Both the position numbers and the translations under genes were made by a program. DNA of 64,000 nucleotides, from assembly GCA_965153355.1 (NCBI GenBank), contig OZ231128.1, forward strand, positions 9,982,001 to 10,046,000. The letters are read 5' to 3'. Positions 1 to 12,817 of the stretch are shown piece by piece; within the stretch, counting starts at the first letter, position 1, and every line of letters begins with the position of its first letter. The notes below the pieces were generated by a model. The model was not told the origin of the DNA and ran no database searches. It saw only the letters and a program-made list of their open reading frames with translations. The DNA is from Flaccisagitta enflata. Lineage: Eukaryota; Chaetognatha; Sagittoidea; Aphragmophora.

Positions 1-347
1 TTATGCGAAAATGAGACAGAAAATTTATGCTGCTTCCGCTTGACGTGACGTGTCATGATCTCAGTCTTTCCTTTGATATTCCAACATGATTTCCTTCATG
101 TTTGATCGTCTGTCTTCAAGCCTTGCCGCCTGCTTGTCCGTAAAGTTTCTATCCGTCACTATCTGCTTGCAAATCTGACTTATTTAGACTCTGTCTGTCT
201 GCCTGTCTGTCTTTCTCCCATTTTCTCTTTGTCTCTTTGTCTCTTGTTCTCTTTCGTTCGCTTTCGTTCTCTTTCCTCCTCTCTCGGTCTCTCTCGTTCT
301 CTCTCGGTCTCTCTCGGTCTCTCTCGTTCTCTCTCGTTCTCTCTCGT

Positions 348-446
<99 letters not shown>

Positions 447-717
447 TGAATTTCTGTTACTATGCGACTGTGAGATCGTGAGATTCTAATTTCTCCTTAC
501 GTTGTTCCGACGTCAGCGTATTGATGACCTCACAGACTGCACTTCGGGCTTAAAAGCTTTTAGGACATGTCCATCACAACGAGGCAGATAGAGAAGAATA
601 AGGAAGGGGGTGGGGGGGGGGGGGCTGTTGGGTGGAAAATGACAGCGACGCTGTTAGGCTTAATGGTTCATTTTGATTCTCCTCTGACGCGGTGCGCGCT
701 GCCGATCTTGTCACGAC
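1..717. repeat. CT-rich simple repeat region, no gene seen
   Basis: Interrupted pyrimidine tract (about 200-440) that ends in a pure CT run at about 352-440. A short poly-G run lies near 606-624. The long open frames here are only translations of CT repeats (Leu-Ser), so no coding call is made. The rest is non-repetitive sequence with no recognised gene. Confidence 0.85.
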
Positions 718-1014
718 CAGGGTACGACAAAGTGCTCAAGCACGCAAGCATTGCTTGTAGGCAGCTAGCTTATTTTTTAGGCAAGAGAAAAAAATATATG
801 AAGATTTATTAACGAAAAATTTTTTTTAATAAAATATTAAAGGTTGTTTTTCTCGGATTTTCTCGTTAGCTGCAATTCAAATGATATTACAAACAAGTAA
901 TTATTTATATACTTCATCTCTATTAAAATCTTTCTTAAATCAAAAGTTTTCTTTGAAGGCAGCAACTATTGAAAAATTTTGCTTGTAGGCAGCCAAAATT
1001 TTTGTCGCACCCTG
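718..1014. mobile_element. Non-autonomous hAT-like element (hAT-N1, copy 1)
   Basis: The left end CAGGGTACGACAAA and right end TTTGTCGCACCCTG form imperfect terminal inverted repeats. They are flanked by a perfect 8-base direct duplication, GTCACGAC (710-717 and 1015-1022). An 8-base target duplication with CAG...CTG ends is typical of the hAT superfamily. At 297 bases it has no coding capacity, so it must be moved by a transposase encoded elsewhere. The motif GCTTGTAGGCAGC occurs near both ends as a subterminal repeat. A second copy is at 36806-37097. Confidence 0.9.
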
Positions 1015-1488
1015 GTCACGACAAATAGTATCTAGTAGAGTATTTCCGAAAATATGAATACATTCATCAAAATCCTGACTTCCTGTACATCAGTCACTCC
1101 AACTCTCTCCATGTTGCAATTGTTGCGTATATCACAACAGCCCATCGCATCATCTTCACATGATTTTTCACATAATGTTTTTTTTTCTTTTTTGCATCCC
1201 ACTTTGCAGGTTTAACGGCCTCAAATGCGACATTGGCGTAGTCACAATTGCGACTTTTGCGTAGTCACAATTGATGGCGTCATAATTGCGGCATTGGCGT
1301 AGTCACAATTGATATTCTTTACTTCGTCAGTCCCGCATCGTAAAGATGTAATGCGAACTTTGACGAATGTCGGTGTACGATGTTGACATCACTTCTTGAG
1401 CATCATCGTCTCTGGATTTCCTAAATCGTGCCCTTTGTGAATAATAGAGGTCTGCTTAGATTTCCTCGAATTCCATTGGTTCAAGACA
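1015..1488. other. Non-coding stretch with a short GCGTAGTCACAATTG repeat
   Basis: No gene seen. At about 1210-1315 the phrase GCGTAGTCACAATTG recurs three times with small variations. Confidence 0.6.
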
Positions 1489-1596
1489 ACAACAACAACA
1501 ACAACAACAAAAAGTCAACAACAACAACAAAAATAACAACAACTCTCGGATTATTTCGCTATTTTCCCACGAATCTACAAATTACCCTTTACTACG

Positions 1597-1666
<70 letters not shown>

Positions 1667-1714
1667 CTCCCGGATTATTTCGCTATTTTCCCACGAATCT
1701 ACAAATTGCCCTTT

Positions 1715-1790
<76 letters not shown>

Positions 1791-1863
1791 CTCCCGGATT
1801 ATTTGTCTTTTTTCCCGTGCGAAAACCAACTACTACTTTTCCCGTGCGAAAACCAACTACTAC
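1489..1863 (+). repeat. CAA microsatellite in a higher-order tandem unit
   Basis: Long CAA runs alternate with a ~45-base unique phrase (CGGATTATTTCGCTATTTTC, then CCACGAATCTACAAATT). The phrase occurs at about 1547-1592 and 1672-1717, with a partial third copy from 1796. Unit plus CAA run is about 125 bases. The Gln/Asn/Thr-rich open frames here follow from the repeat and are not evidence of a gene. Confidence 0.85.
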
Positions 1864-1953
1864 TACACGCTGTAACTCGGTAAAACCTTGTCCTCTGTGT
1901 ATGTATATATATATATATATATATACAGTTTACTGTTTACACGGTGTTGACAA

Positions 1954-2262
1954 ATGATGGCTCCTTTAGCAGAGCATCGCAGAATCGAGATGTTCGAGCT
2001 TCAACAGCATGGAAACGAACATCAACAACAACAACAACAGCGACAACAACAAAAGCCGCCACAGCAACCTCAACAACATGAGCATCCGCGGCTAGATTGT
2101 AACTTCGAATTACTCTATCAAAAATTGCAATGTCAACAACAACAACAACAACAACTACAGCGGCCTCTTTCTTTAAGGAAACAGCCACAAAGACAACAGC
2201 GTGTTCGGCTTTGGGCGAGTGAAAATATGGAATTGGAACTTCTACACAAGACCCATTTGGGG

Positions 2263-2352
<90 letters not shown>

Positions 2353-2650
2353 CCTCTAAAGCTAACGTCTAACCGCGTCGCTGTAGTGCATGATAACAAC
2401 GACAAAAATTCTTATCGACCGAAACGTCGTCGACGATCATCTCTTCCTCCTCCTCCTCCTCCTCTTCCTCCTCCTTCTCCTCCTCTTCGCCTTCGTCTTC
2501 GTCTCGGTGGTCTATCTCCTTTGCTCCTCTGTCTCTTCTCCCTCCTCGGTCACCACCTTCTCCTCCTCTGCCTCCTCCTCCTCCTCTCCTCATCGGGTTC
2601 GTTCCTCCCTCTCGTCTCCTCGTGTTACGTGTATCCTCCGGATGTCAAAG
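1954..2650 (+). other. Open frame ahead of the agrin-like exon (alternative 5' extension)
   Basis: An open frame from ATG 1954 runs into the follistatin exon without a stop. It would encode Gln-rich blocks (CAA runs, main one 2264-2352), then Pro/Leu-rich sequence from CTC/CCT repeats (2440-2640). The Leu-rich part looks like a signal peptide or membrane segment. Either this is a true first exon of a secreted protein, or it is intron: CAA satellite plus a long polypyrimidine tract ending in CAAAG at 2650, a usable 3' splice site. I favour intron, because the low-complexity code explains the residues, and starting at 2651 gives the follistatin module the usual phase-1 boundary. Confidence 0.35.
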
Positions 2651-2747
2651 ATCCTTGTGTCAACGTCATCTGCAGCTTCGGCGCCAAATGTCAGCCCGAC
2701 GAAAAAGGCGAAGCGGGCGTCTGCATCTGCCCCGAAAGATGCGACAG
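2651..2747 (+). CDS. Agrin-like follistatin-domain exon, first half of module
   Basis: This exon encodes DPCVNVICSFGAKC followed by CICPERCDR, the cysteine-rich EGF-like half of a follistatin (FS) domain. The phase-1 start (AT CCT TGT) follows a pyrimidine-rich tract and AG at 2649-2650. It ends GACAG before GTGTGT at 2748, in phase 2. Spliced to 18824 it reads on in frame into a Kazal subdomain. The spacing DPC-N-V-CSFG-C resembles the second follistatin domain of agrin, an extracellular-matrix proteoglycan that organises synapses; that assignment is from family knowledge. Other FS-Kazal proteins remain possible. The exon end and its donor are duplicated three more times downstream. Confidence 0.72.
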
Positions 2748-2839
<92 letters not shown>

Positions 2840-2892
2840 CGCAGTTGAGGAATAAAGGGCGGTGTCTGCATCTGCCCCGAAAGATGCGACAG

Positions 2893-2956
<64 letters not shown>

Positions 2957-3009
2957 CGCAGTTGAGGAATAAAGGGCGGTGTCTGCATCTGCCCCGAAAG
3001 ATGCGACAG

Positions 3010-3074
<65 letters not shown>

Positions 3075-3140
3075 GAAAGAGAGAAAGAGAGTTGAGGAAT
3101 AAAGTGTCTGCATCTGCCCAAAGATGCGACAGGTGTGAGA
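2717..3140 (+). repeat. Tandem duplication of exon end plus splice donor, with GA tracts
   Basis: The last ~30 bases of the exon and the donor (TCTGCATCTGCCCC, then GATGCGACAG before GTGTG) occur four times. Donor GT positions are 2748, 2893, 3010 and 3133. The copies are separated by GA runs and GACGCAGTTGAGGAATAAAG. The fourth copy has lost two bases in the CCCC region. Extra exon length at donors 2-4 would be 145, 262 and 385 bases, each 1 modulo 3, so their use would shift the frame relative to the next exon. Confidence 0.85.
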
Positions 3141-3169
3141 GAGAGAGAGAGAAAGAGAGAGAAGAAGAA

Positions 3170-3234
<65 letters not shown>

Positions 3235-3348
3235 CGCAGTTGAGGAAATACGAGGGAATAAAGCTATATAAAGGGCGGTGTCCGTGCGTCAGTATGTGAA
3301 TCTGTTCCGAAATACAGTCAAAGTTCTAAGTTAGAACTTCTAACGAAC
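3141..3348. repeat. GA/GAA microsatellite tail
   Basis: GA, GAA and GAAA runs to about 3235, then a further GACGCAGTTGAGGAA phrase, then unique sequence. No gene seen. Confidence 0.7.
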
Positions 3349-3357
3349 ACGCTTGGG

Positions 3358-3872
3358 TTGCGTGCTTCGCATAGCAAAAAATTTGATTTTCTTCTCGTCC
3401 CGCTAACCCAACATGGGGTGAAAAAAATGATGAAGATAACCATTTTCCTTTTCTCAAAATTCCTTCATCTTCCGTTTTTGTTTTGGCCTTAAAGTTTACT
3501 CAGATTTCCCAGAACTCAGCAAAATCCGGTGTAGTCTTGTTACAAAAGGAACAATTGTTAGTTTTAGAAGATCATGATTTTTGTAAAAATAAATTAAAAT
3601 ACCAGAGCATAAGTAATGTAAGAGCTTGTGAAAATGCAAATTAACAATTCTCTAAAGAGAAGAAATATAAAAAAGCTTATTCAAAGAAGATTAGCATACT
3701 TTTTTATCCTACTGCAATATACAAATTAGGCTCTCAAAAACAATTTTCTAAAAAACGGAAGATGAACAATTTTTGATAAAAAAAAAATGGTAAGGGTCCT
3801 AAAATTAGCCACTCCACATTAGGTAAAGAGGATGAAAAGAAATAAGCAACTTTTGCTATGTGAAGCACCCAA
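3358..3872. mobile_element. MULE-like non-autonomous element (MULE-N1, copy 1)
   Basis: Ends TTGCGTGCTTCGCATAGC and GCTATGTGAAGCACCCAA form terminal inverted repeats. They are flanked by a perfect 9-base duplication, ACGCTTGGG (3349-3357 and 3873-3881). A 9-base target duplication fits the Mutator/MULE superfamily. At 515 bases there is no coding capacity. A 516-base relative lies at 48173-48688. Confidence 0.88.
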
Positions 3873-3881
3873 ACGCTTGGG

Positions 3882-4245
3882 TCTACGTCTACAAGAGGAT
3901 CCTGACTATTTCTCCGCAAGATTTATGGATGAGTTTAGGGGTAGGGTTGAGTTTAGGGATAGGGTTGAGTTTATGGGTAAGGGTGAGTTTAGGGGTAGGG
4001 GTGAGTTTAGGGGTAGGGTTGAGTTTAGGGGTAGGGTTGAGTTTAGGGGTAGGGTTGAGTTTAGGGGTAGAGGTGAGTTTAGGGGTAGGGGTGAGTTTAG
4101 GGGTAGGGGTGTGAAGGGGTAGGGGTGAGTTTAGGAGTAGGGGTGAGTTTAGGGGTAGGGGTGAATTTAGGTTGTGTCACATACAAAAACAAATAAAAAA
4201 AAAGCGAGGTCCTCTTGTAAACGTTTGCCCACGCTTGTAAGTGTA
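3882..4245. repeat. G-rich 18-base minisatellite between related inverted ends
   Basis: GAGTTTAGGGGTAGGGTT-type units (18 bases) repeat about 13 times at 3925-4170. The array sits between ACAAGAGGATCC (about 3890) and the inverse of ACAAGAGGACCTCGC (about 4203-4217), a weak inverted repeat extending to GCTTGGGT / AAGCGTGGG. That suggests an element with a minisatellite core. The 18-base period keeps several frames open; no gene is inferred. Confidence 0.7.
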
Positions 4246-4477
4246 ACGAAATTTCGCTCGTAAAAATATGAAATTATGAATAATATATCAAATCTTTACA
4301 GAGCAGTTATTTCATTTGTTGGATTTGGCTTTAAAGAAAACTATCATAAAATGTTTTGTTGGTTCCTAGAAGTACGTTGCTAACTGTATTGGACAGGTAA
4401 GAGAGAGATGAGGGGTTAAGAGGTGGAGCGTTTCTGTCAGTCTGTGTTTAAATCTGTCCAAAAAGGTGTCACACGTA
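4246..4477. other. Unique non-coding stretch
   Basis: AT-rich sequence with no recognised gene or repeat. Confidence 0.5.
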
Positions 4478-5039
4478 CAGTAGATCTCGTCTAGACTTGA
4501 GATGAGGGGGGCAAGGATAATAGGAGAAGAATTAAAGTGAAGGGATTAATATTCAAAATATGAACTAATAAAAGAAAGATTTATTTCTTATGATGGTTGG
4601 TTTCTATGGAAATACATTTTTATGTGTTCTTGCTAAACTATCAATAGTTTGAGAGATTTTTTCAGGGAACATTGCTTAAAATCAAATTTGCTACAAACTT
4701 CCCGCAATATTTTCTGTAAGAATACTGTTTATTTGGCCATTGCTAGGGAGCGTATCCATGTGTGACAACCCCTAGCAACTGCTACACGAGCGACATTCTT
4801 ACAAAACATACTGTGGGAAAGTTTTAGCAGATTTAATTTTAAGAAAGGTTCTCTCAAAAACTTCTCAAATTATTGATATTTAATAGAAAATAGATGGAAA
4901 TATGCTTCCATGGCAACCAGCTATCTTGAGCAATAAAGCATCCTTTTATTAGTCTATGTTTCAAATATTTTTCTTCTGGCTTCATTCGTTTTTCTACAAT
5001 GCTTGCCCCCGCTATCTCAAGTCTAGGCGAGATCTACTG
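4478..5039. mobile_element. Foldback element with ~250-base imperfect arms
   Basis: Left end CAGTAGATCTCGTCTAGACT reappears inverted at the right end (AGTCTAGGCGAGATCTACTG). Similarity continues inward through most of the 562 bases (for example GCAATAAAGCATCC and GGCAACCAGC blocks pair with diverged left-arm sequence). No clear target duplication is visible. A related left arm begins at 63805. Confidence 0.75.
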
Positions 5040-5625
5040 GACATGTTAGTCAGGAAATAGGTATGAGAAACGGTTGTATGGACCATACTTGTATGGTGTG
5101 TGTATCTGACCAGATCTATGGTTTAATCGTTGGTAATGGCGACCTTAATGATCGCGTAGTGATTGTTTTGTCATTCTTTGTACATTGGTTATCACAAATA
5201 TGAAGTATAATGATATAAACAAAGCAAAGACATGAGATATGAGTTTTTGAACAATAAAATTCGAAAATGATGATATTCGCTGATTTATGATAACAATAAA
5301 AGTCGCTGGTCAAAAATGAGGCTCTGGAAAAGTTGTCAGACTCATTGACCGCAATGAAATAAATATTTCCCTCAAAACCCGTTGATGCGTTGATGGGGGA
5401 ATAAGGAAGAGGAGGAGGGGAAGGAAGAGGAAGAGGAGAATAGGGGGAAAAGAAGATACAGGCCGTCTCGCGCGCGTCTTCAATATCTTTGTAGGTTATA
5501 TATTGTCTGTCATCCGCGTTGTGTGTAAATGGGTCTTAAAAGTGTCCCAACCTGTCTTTTTGTGACTAAGACGAATTTTTCACCTGGTGAGTTACGTTGT
5601 CCTCGTTGTTAACGCGCACGTGCGC
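5040..5625. other. Unique non-coding stretch
   Basis: No gene recognised. A short purine-rich run (GGAAGAGGAGG) lies at about 5403-5455. Confidence 0.5.
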
Positions 5626-6936
<1,311 letters not shown>

Positions 6937-7135
6937 AACAAGGCCGGATACACGGCCACCAGTTGCGGACGGGTGGGCAGGGGCGGAAATGCGCGTTTTC
7001 CCACTTTTCGACTCGATCACCTCTACGGACCAACCAACCAACCAACCGACCAACCGACCGACCAACTGACCGACCAACCGACCGACCAACGGACGGACAA
7101 AGCCTCTTATAGAGTTGCGTGTCCGCAACTAAAAA
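6937..7135 (-). mobile_element. Family A element, TT subfamily
   Basis: Complete copy on the minus strand. It reads AACAAGGCCGGATACACGGC, then subterminal AGTTGCGGAC (6961-6970), then a CCAA/CCGA tetramer run, then hairpin AGTTGCGTGTCCGCAACT (7113-7130) and AAAAA. The 10-base subterminal copy exactly matches the complement of one hairpin arm plus loop. No coding capacity. Confidence 0.85.
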
Positions 7136-7547
7136 CCAAAAAAAAAAAAAACAAGAAGGAAAAAATTAACATGTACGAATCTAGAACGGATGGATAGACG
7201 GACCGACGGTCAGAGTGACATGTACAGTCACAGCATATTGCACGCGACTTAAAATGTCTTGCGACCTAATTCAAAGTAATGTCCCGTGACATTCACGACT
7301 TCGATGAAGTGTGACCCACTCTAATGGCAGCGGAAAAAAATCCGTCTACTGCATATATAGAATATCGACTTTTTTCGTTTTTTTTTTCTTTCTTTTTTCT
7401 ATCTTTCTTTTTCTTTTTTCTTTCTTTTTTCTATCTTTCTTTCTTTCTCTTTCTCTTCTTTCTTTCTTTTTCTCTTCTTTCTTTCTTTTTCTCCTCCTTT
7501 CTTACTTTCTCTCTTTCCTTTTCTCTTTCTTTCTCTCCTCCTTTAAT

Positions 7548-7595
<48 letters not shown>

Positions 7596-7693
7596 GCTTT
7601 CTTTCTTTCTTTCTCTTTTCCTTTCTTTCTTTCTCTCTTTCTTTCTCTCTTCCTTTCTTTCTTGCTTTCTTCCTCTCTTCCTTACTTCCTTTT

Positions 7694-7769
<76 letters not shown>

Positions 7770-7876
7770 TTTCTTTTTTTCTATCTTTCCTTCTTATTTA
7801 AAGATTAGTACAGCCCCCGACTCTTCCATGTTATTCTATCTCTATGATTGCCTTTGTCTGTTAGTCAATCCATCTG
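7136..7876. repeat. TTTC pyrimidine tract
   Basis: TTTC/TTTTC repeats at about 7367-7795, preceded by about 230 bases of unique sequence with no gene. Confidence 0.9.
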
Positions 7877-8040
7877 TTTTTAGTTGCGGACACGCAACTC
7901 TATAAGAGGCTTTGTCCGTCCGTCCGTCCGTCCGTCCGTCGGTCCGTTGGTCGGTGAGCACGAGTCAAAAAGTGTGAAAACGCGCATTTCCGCTCCTGCC
8001 CACCCGTCCGCAACTGGTGGCCGTGTTTCCGGCCTTGTTT
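7877..8040 (+). mobile_element. Family A element, TT subfamily
   Basis: TTTTT followed by hairpin AGTTGCGGACACGCAACT (7882-7899), CTATAAGAGGCTTTGTCCG, a CCGT run, then CCCACCCGTCCGCAACTGG and CCGGCCTTGTTT. The inverted 10-mer GTCCGCAACT is at 8006-8015. Confidence 0.85.
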
Positions 8041-9338
<1,298 letters not shown>

Positions 9339-9630
9339 GCTCCCTAAATTAGGGCCTAATACACCCCGATTTGATTTTTTTGTGCTTCGCCAGTTTTTTT
9401 TTGGTTTGGAAGAGCTTGACCATAAAAAATAAGGAGGCTTAGCTTTTGGTGGTGGTGCAGGATTATGAAAATAACAAGAGGGCAACTTTTGTGTGTGGGC
9501 TTTTATGTCGGTACGGCCAATTTCGGCTCAACCCAACCGGCAAATCGTGTATCATGACATCATGACTTTTTCCAGATCTCATCTTTATATCTTTGCCTTC
9601 TGTCTTTCTTTCGCCCGTTTTGCACTCTTT

Positions 9631-10183
9631 TTTTTTAGATGCGTCCTCGCATCTCTTTAATGGGCTGTGTCCTTTGGTTGGTTGGTCCGTTGGTTGGATG
9701 GTCGATTGGTAACGCATTCATAAAAATCATAGAATCTTGCGTTTTTTCAACAGAAAAGTGCTACCAACTCAAGCATAGCATACATTAAATGATTCATGCA
9801 TTGGATAATTCATTCATTCATGAAAACATTCATTCGTAAAAACATTCATTCATAAAAACAAGGACAAGTGAAGGCCAATAAGTGATCCTTGCTTGATTAA
9901 GAATTTGTGAATGAACGCTTTTGATGAATGAATGAATGAATGAATGATAATGAATGTGGTGAGACATGAAAGGTGATAGGAATGAAGAAATACTTCAGAA
10001 TGAGCCGTTTTGCGCATTTCAAACGTTTGCGTGACCGACCAACCGACCAACCAGCCAACCAACCGACCGACGTACATGACCTTTTATAGAAGTGCGAGGA
10101 CGCACTTAAAAATATTCATCTATAAAAAACCTTCATTCATAAAAAACAAAGAGGACGCATCGTTGGCCTACTCGGCCTTGTTT
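9631..10183 (+). mobile_element. Family A element, AT subfamily, interrupted
   Basis: Starts with hairpin AGATGCGTCCTCGCATCT (9637-9654) and a GGTT tetramer run. It ends with GGACGCATCGTTGGCC and CTCGGCCTTGTTTT. The 3' inverted copy (GGACGCATC) matches its own hairpin arm, not those of other subfamilies. A second family A copy (9857-10112) is inserted inside in the opposite orientation, so the outer pairing is an inference. Confidence 0.7.
9857..10112 (-). mobile_element. Family A element, TG subfamily, nested
   Basis: Begins AACAAGGACAAGTGAAGGCC with subterminal AAGTGATCC, has a CCGA/CCAA run at about 10033-10072, and ends in hairpin AAGTGCGAGGACGCACTT (10090-10107) and AAAA. It lies inside the AT-subfamily copy. 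ATTCATTC/ATGAATGA repeats occur between. Confidence 0.65.
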
Positions 10184-10262
10184 TCATTCTTGTCCTTTTT
10201 TCTTTCGTATTCCTCCGATTTTTCTTCTTTTTCTTTCTTTTTCTCTCCCTCTTTCTTTCTTC

Positions 10263-10293
<31 letters not shown>

Positions 10294-10389
10294 TCCTTCT
10301 CTCTTTGTTTGTTTGTTTGTTTGTTTGTTTGTTTGTTTGTTTCTTTCTTTATTTCTTTCTTTATCTTTTTCTCCCCCTCTTTTTTACTC

Positions 10390-10469
<80 letters not shown>

Positions 10470-10582
10470 TTTTTCTTATTCTCTCCCTCTTTTTTTTTCT
10501 TTATTTTTCTCTTTCTTTCTCTATTTTAATTCATTTTTTCTTTCTTTCTTTCTCTCTTTTTTTCCTTCTTTCTGGCTCTTTT

Positions 10583-10634
<52 letters not shown>

Positions 10635-10671
10635 TCCATGTTTTTTCCAAGCCAATTTTTTTTCTCTCTTG

Positions 10672-10745
<74 letters not shown>

Positions 10746-10866
10746 CACTTTCTTTTTCTAACCAGATATACGATATTCTTTCCCACCTCTTTGATCTTTT
10801 ATCATTTCATTTCTTCCCACTTGCATTCTTATTTCATCCTGTGTGTCTTGCAATCTCTCTATAGGA
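10184..10866. repeat. TTTC/TTTG tetranucleotide tract
   Basis: TTTC repeats at about 10200-10755 with a TTTG block at about 10306-10341. Confidence 0.92.
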
Positions 10867-11463
10867 TGTTAGGAAGCGAGCAGAGACCAGATTTGAGTAT
10901 ATGTGTTTTTTCCTTGGAGGGCAAAGGATTTGAGTTATTGAGTTGATTTTTTTTGTGGATCTTCATTGGAAGGCTATTCCTGATGCAATAAAATAACAAT
11001 TTGTTGGGTCAAATACAGATTTTTGAGGATTTTGAGCCTAAATAGTGTAAAACATGTGATTCTATTATGCGGTTCTGGCTGTTAAAATTCATCAAATACC
11101 GAGTAAATAGGTTATTTGAGGTTCAAAAAAGGGCTTAATTATGCTCAGAATTGATGTTAGAGATGATTTAGCCACTTTGGAGAAACTTCTACGCGGTCAG
11201 GAATTTTTAAAATCAATTTTAGCCAAACTCAACACTTTTTCTTTACATTTCTTCTTATGGTTGTTGATAGCATAAACAAGTACAAAAATGTACATTTAGA
11301 TGTAATCTAGGGCCACTTTGGTTTTTTTCTGGTAATCAAACCATTTCTTGGCCTTTTGGGGGTCTCTGCACCAGTTTTGGTTCAGAAAACAAAATAGCAA
11401 GGCTCCTGAGAAAGTGCCATAATCTGCCGTTGGTCGCCGCCCACGGCCGGGCTGTTCCTAACA
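10867..11463. repeat. 597-base direct repeat, copy 1 (TGTTAGGAA...TTCCTAACA)
   Basis: Starts TGTTAGGAAGCG and ends TTCCTAACA, a perfect 9-base inverted pair of the TG...CA type. The copy at 11850-12447 is nearly identical, differing by only a handful of bases. This could be a long terminal repeat of a small LTR element (386-base interior) or one of two copies of a TIR element. No primer-binding site or coding frame was recognised. Confidence 0.85.
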
Positions 11464-11849
11464 GTCTTATTAGAGGGAAAATTACTCAAAATATGAATTT
11501 CTTGATTTTTCGCTCATTTATCAATGGAATTAGCTATTTTTAATTCTCCCCTGTGATAAAAAATCAAATTTGGGCCAAAAACTAAATGCTTTGAGGTATT
11601 TTTAGGGCTTGAAATAAGCCCATTATAGCCATTTTTTGACAATCTTGAAAATCGGAAGCTTCAAGAAGGTGTCATCTTTGAGAACCAATAACTTTTTATT
11701 GGAGAGAGATAGAAGTTAGCTCTTTTTTTCAGATCAAAGTACTCAAAAAGATCTTTCAAATAAGCACTGATTTTCCCCAAAAACTATTCTCCATTAGCAG
11801 ATAATGACCTAACAAAGTTAACTAAGTACAGGGTTGCTTCTTATAAGGA
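11464..11849. other. Spacer between the 597-base repeats
   Basis: 386 bases of AT-rich sequence with no gene, no obvious primer-binding site and no visible similarity to the repeats. Confidence 0.6.
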
Positions 11850-12447
11850 TGTTAGGAAGCGAGCAGAGACCAGATTTGAGTATATGTGTTTTTTCCTTGG
11901 AGGGCAAAGGATTTGAGTTATTGAGTTGATTTTTTTTGTGGATCTTCACTGGAAGGCTATTCCTGATGCAATAAAATAACAATTTGTTGGGTCAAATACA
12001 GATTTTTGAGGATTTTGAGCCTAAATAGTGTAAAACATGTGATTCTTTTATGCGGTTCTGGCTGTTAAAATTCATCAAATACCGAGTAAATAGGTTATTT
12101 GAGGTTCAAAAAAGGGCTTAATTATGCTCAAAATTGATGTTAGAGATGATTTAGCCACTTTGGAGAAACTTCTACGCGGTCAGGAATTTTTAAAATCAAT
12201 TTTAGCCAAACTCAACACTTTTTCTTTACATTTCTTCTTATGGTTGTTGATAGCATAAACAAGTAAAAAAATGTACATTTAGATGTAATCTAGGGCCACT
12301 TTGGTTTTTTTCTGGTAATCAAACCATTTCTTGGCCTTTTGGGGGTCTCTGCACCAGTTTTGGTTCAGAAAACAAAATAGCAAGGCTCCTAAGAAAGTGC
12401 CATAATCTGCCGTTGGTCGCCGCCCACGGCCGGGCCTATTCCTAACA
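11850..12447. repeat. 598-base direct repeat, copy 2
   Basis: Same ends as copy 1. Differences include CACTGG for CATTGG near the start and GGGCCTATTCC for GGGCTGTTCC at the end. Flanks TATAAGGA and GTCTATA partly mirror the flanks of copy 1. Confidence 0.85.
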
Positions 12448-12817
12448 GTCTATATTCTCTGCCGTTCTTTTCTTGCTAGATCAATCCTGTTTCGTGAATA
12501 AGAATACAACGTATTCCCGTAAAGTCTTCTCATTTTCTCTTTTTTTCTCCTCTTCCATGCAATCTCAGCCTAGACTCCCCATCATGAGCCTCGGTTTCAT
12601 TTAAGGACCCCCCCCCCGCGAGGATCTACCCATTTTGACGCTCTCTCTCCATTTCCGAATAATATCCTTCAGCCAAATATGCTGAAATAATTTAAGCGTA
12701 ATAATTTGAAGATTTTCGCTACAGTACAGCTTTACTACTGTAGAGCGCATACCAAGGAACCGAACAAAATCATGCCTTATAGCGAAGCTGCCTTATAACC
12801 AGTCTGCCAGTGTATAA
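12448..12817. other. Unique non-coding stretch
   Basis: No gene recognised; contains a run of 10 C at about 12609. Confidence 0.5.

Noticed and set aside
3925-4170. Interstitial telomere
   Set aside because: Units are 18 bases with GAGTTTAGGGGTAGGG, not a canonical 5-6-base telomere repeat, and the array is bounded by inverted ends.
7311-7905. Phe/Leu/Ser-rich 'membrane protein' frames in TTTC tracts (also 10010-10864)
   Set aside because: Hydrophobicity follows from TTTC/CTTT repeats; no non-repeat domain.
10867-12447. Definite LTR retrotransposon
   Set aside because: TG...CA ends fit, but there is no primer-binding site, polypurine tract, coding region or target duplication that I can see.
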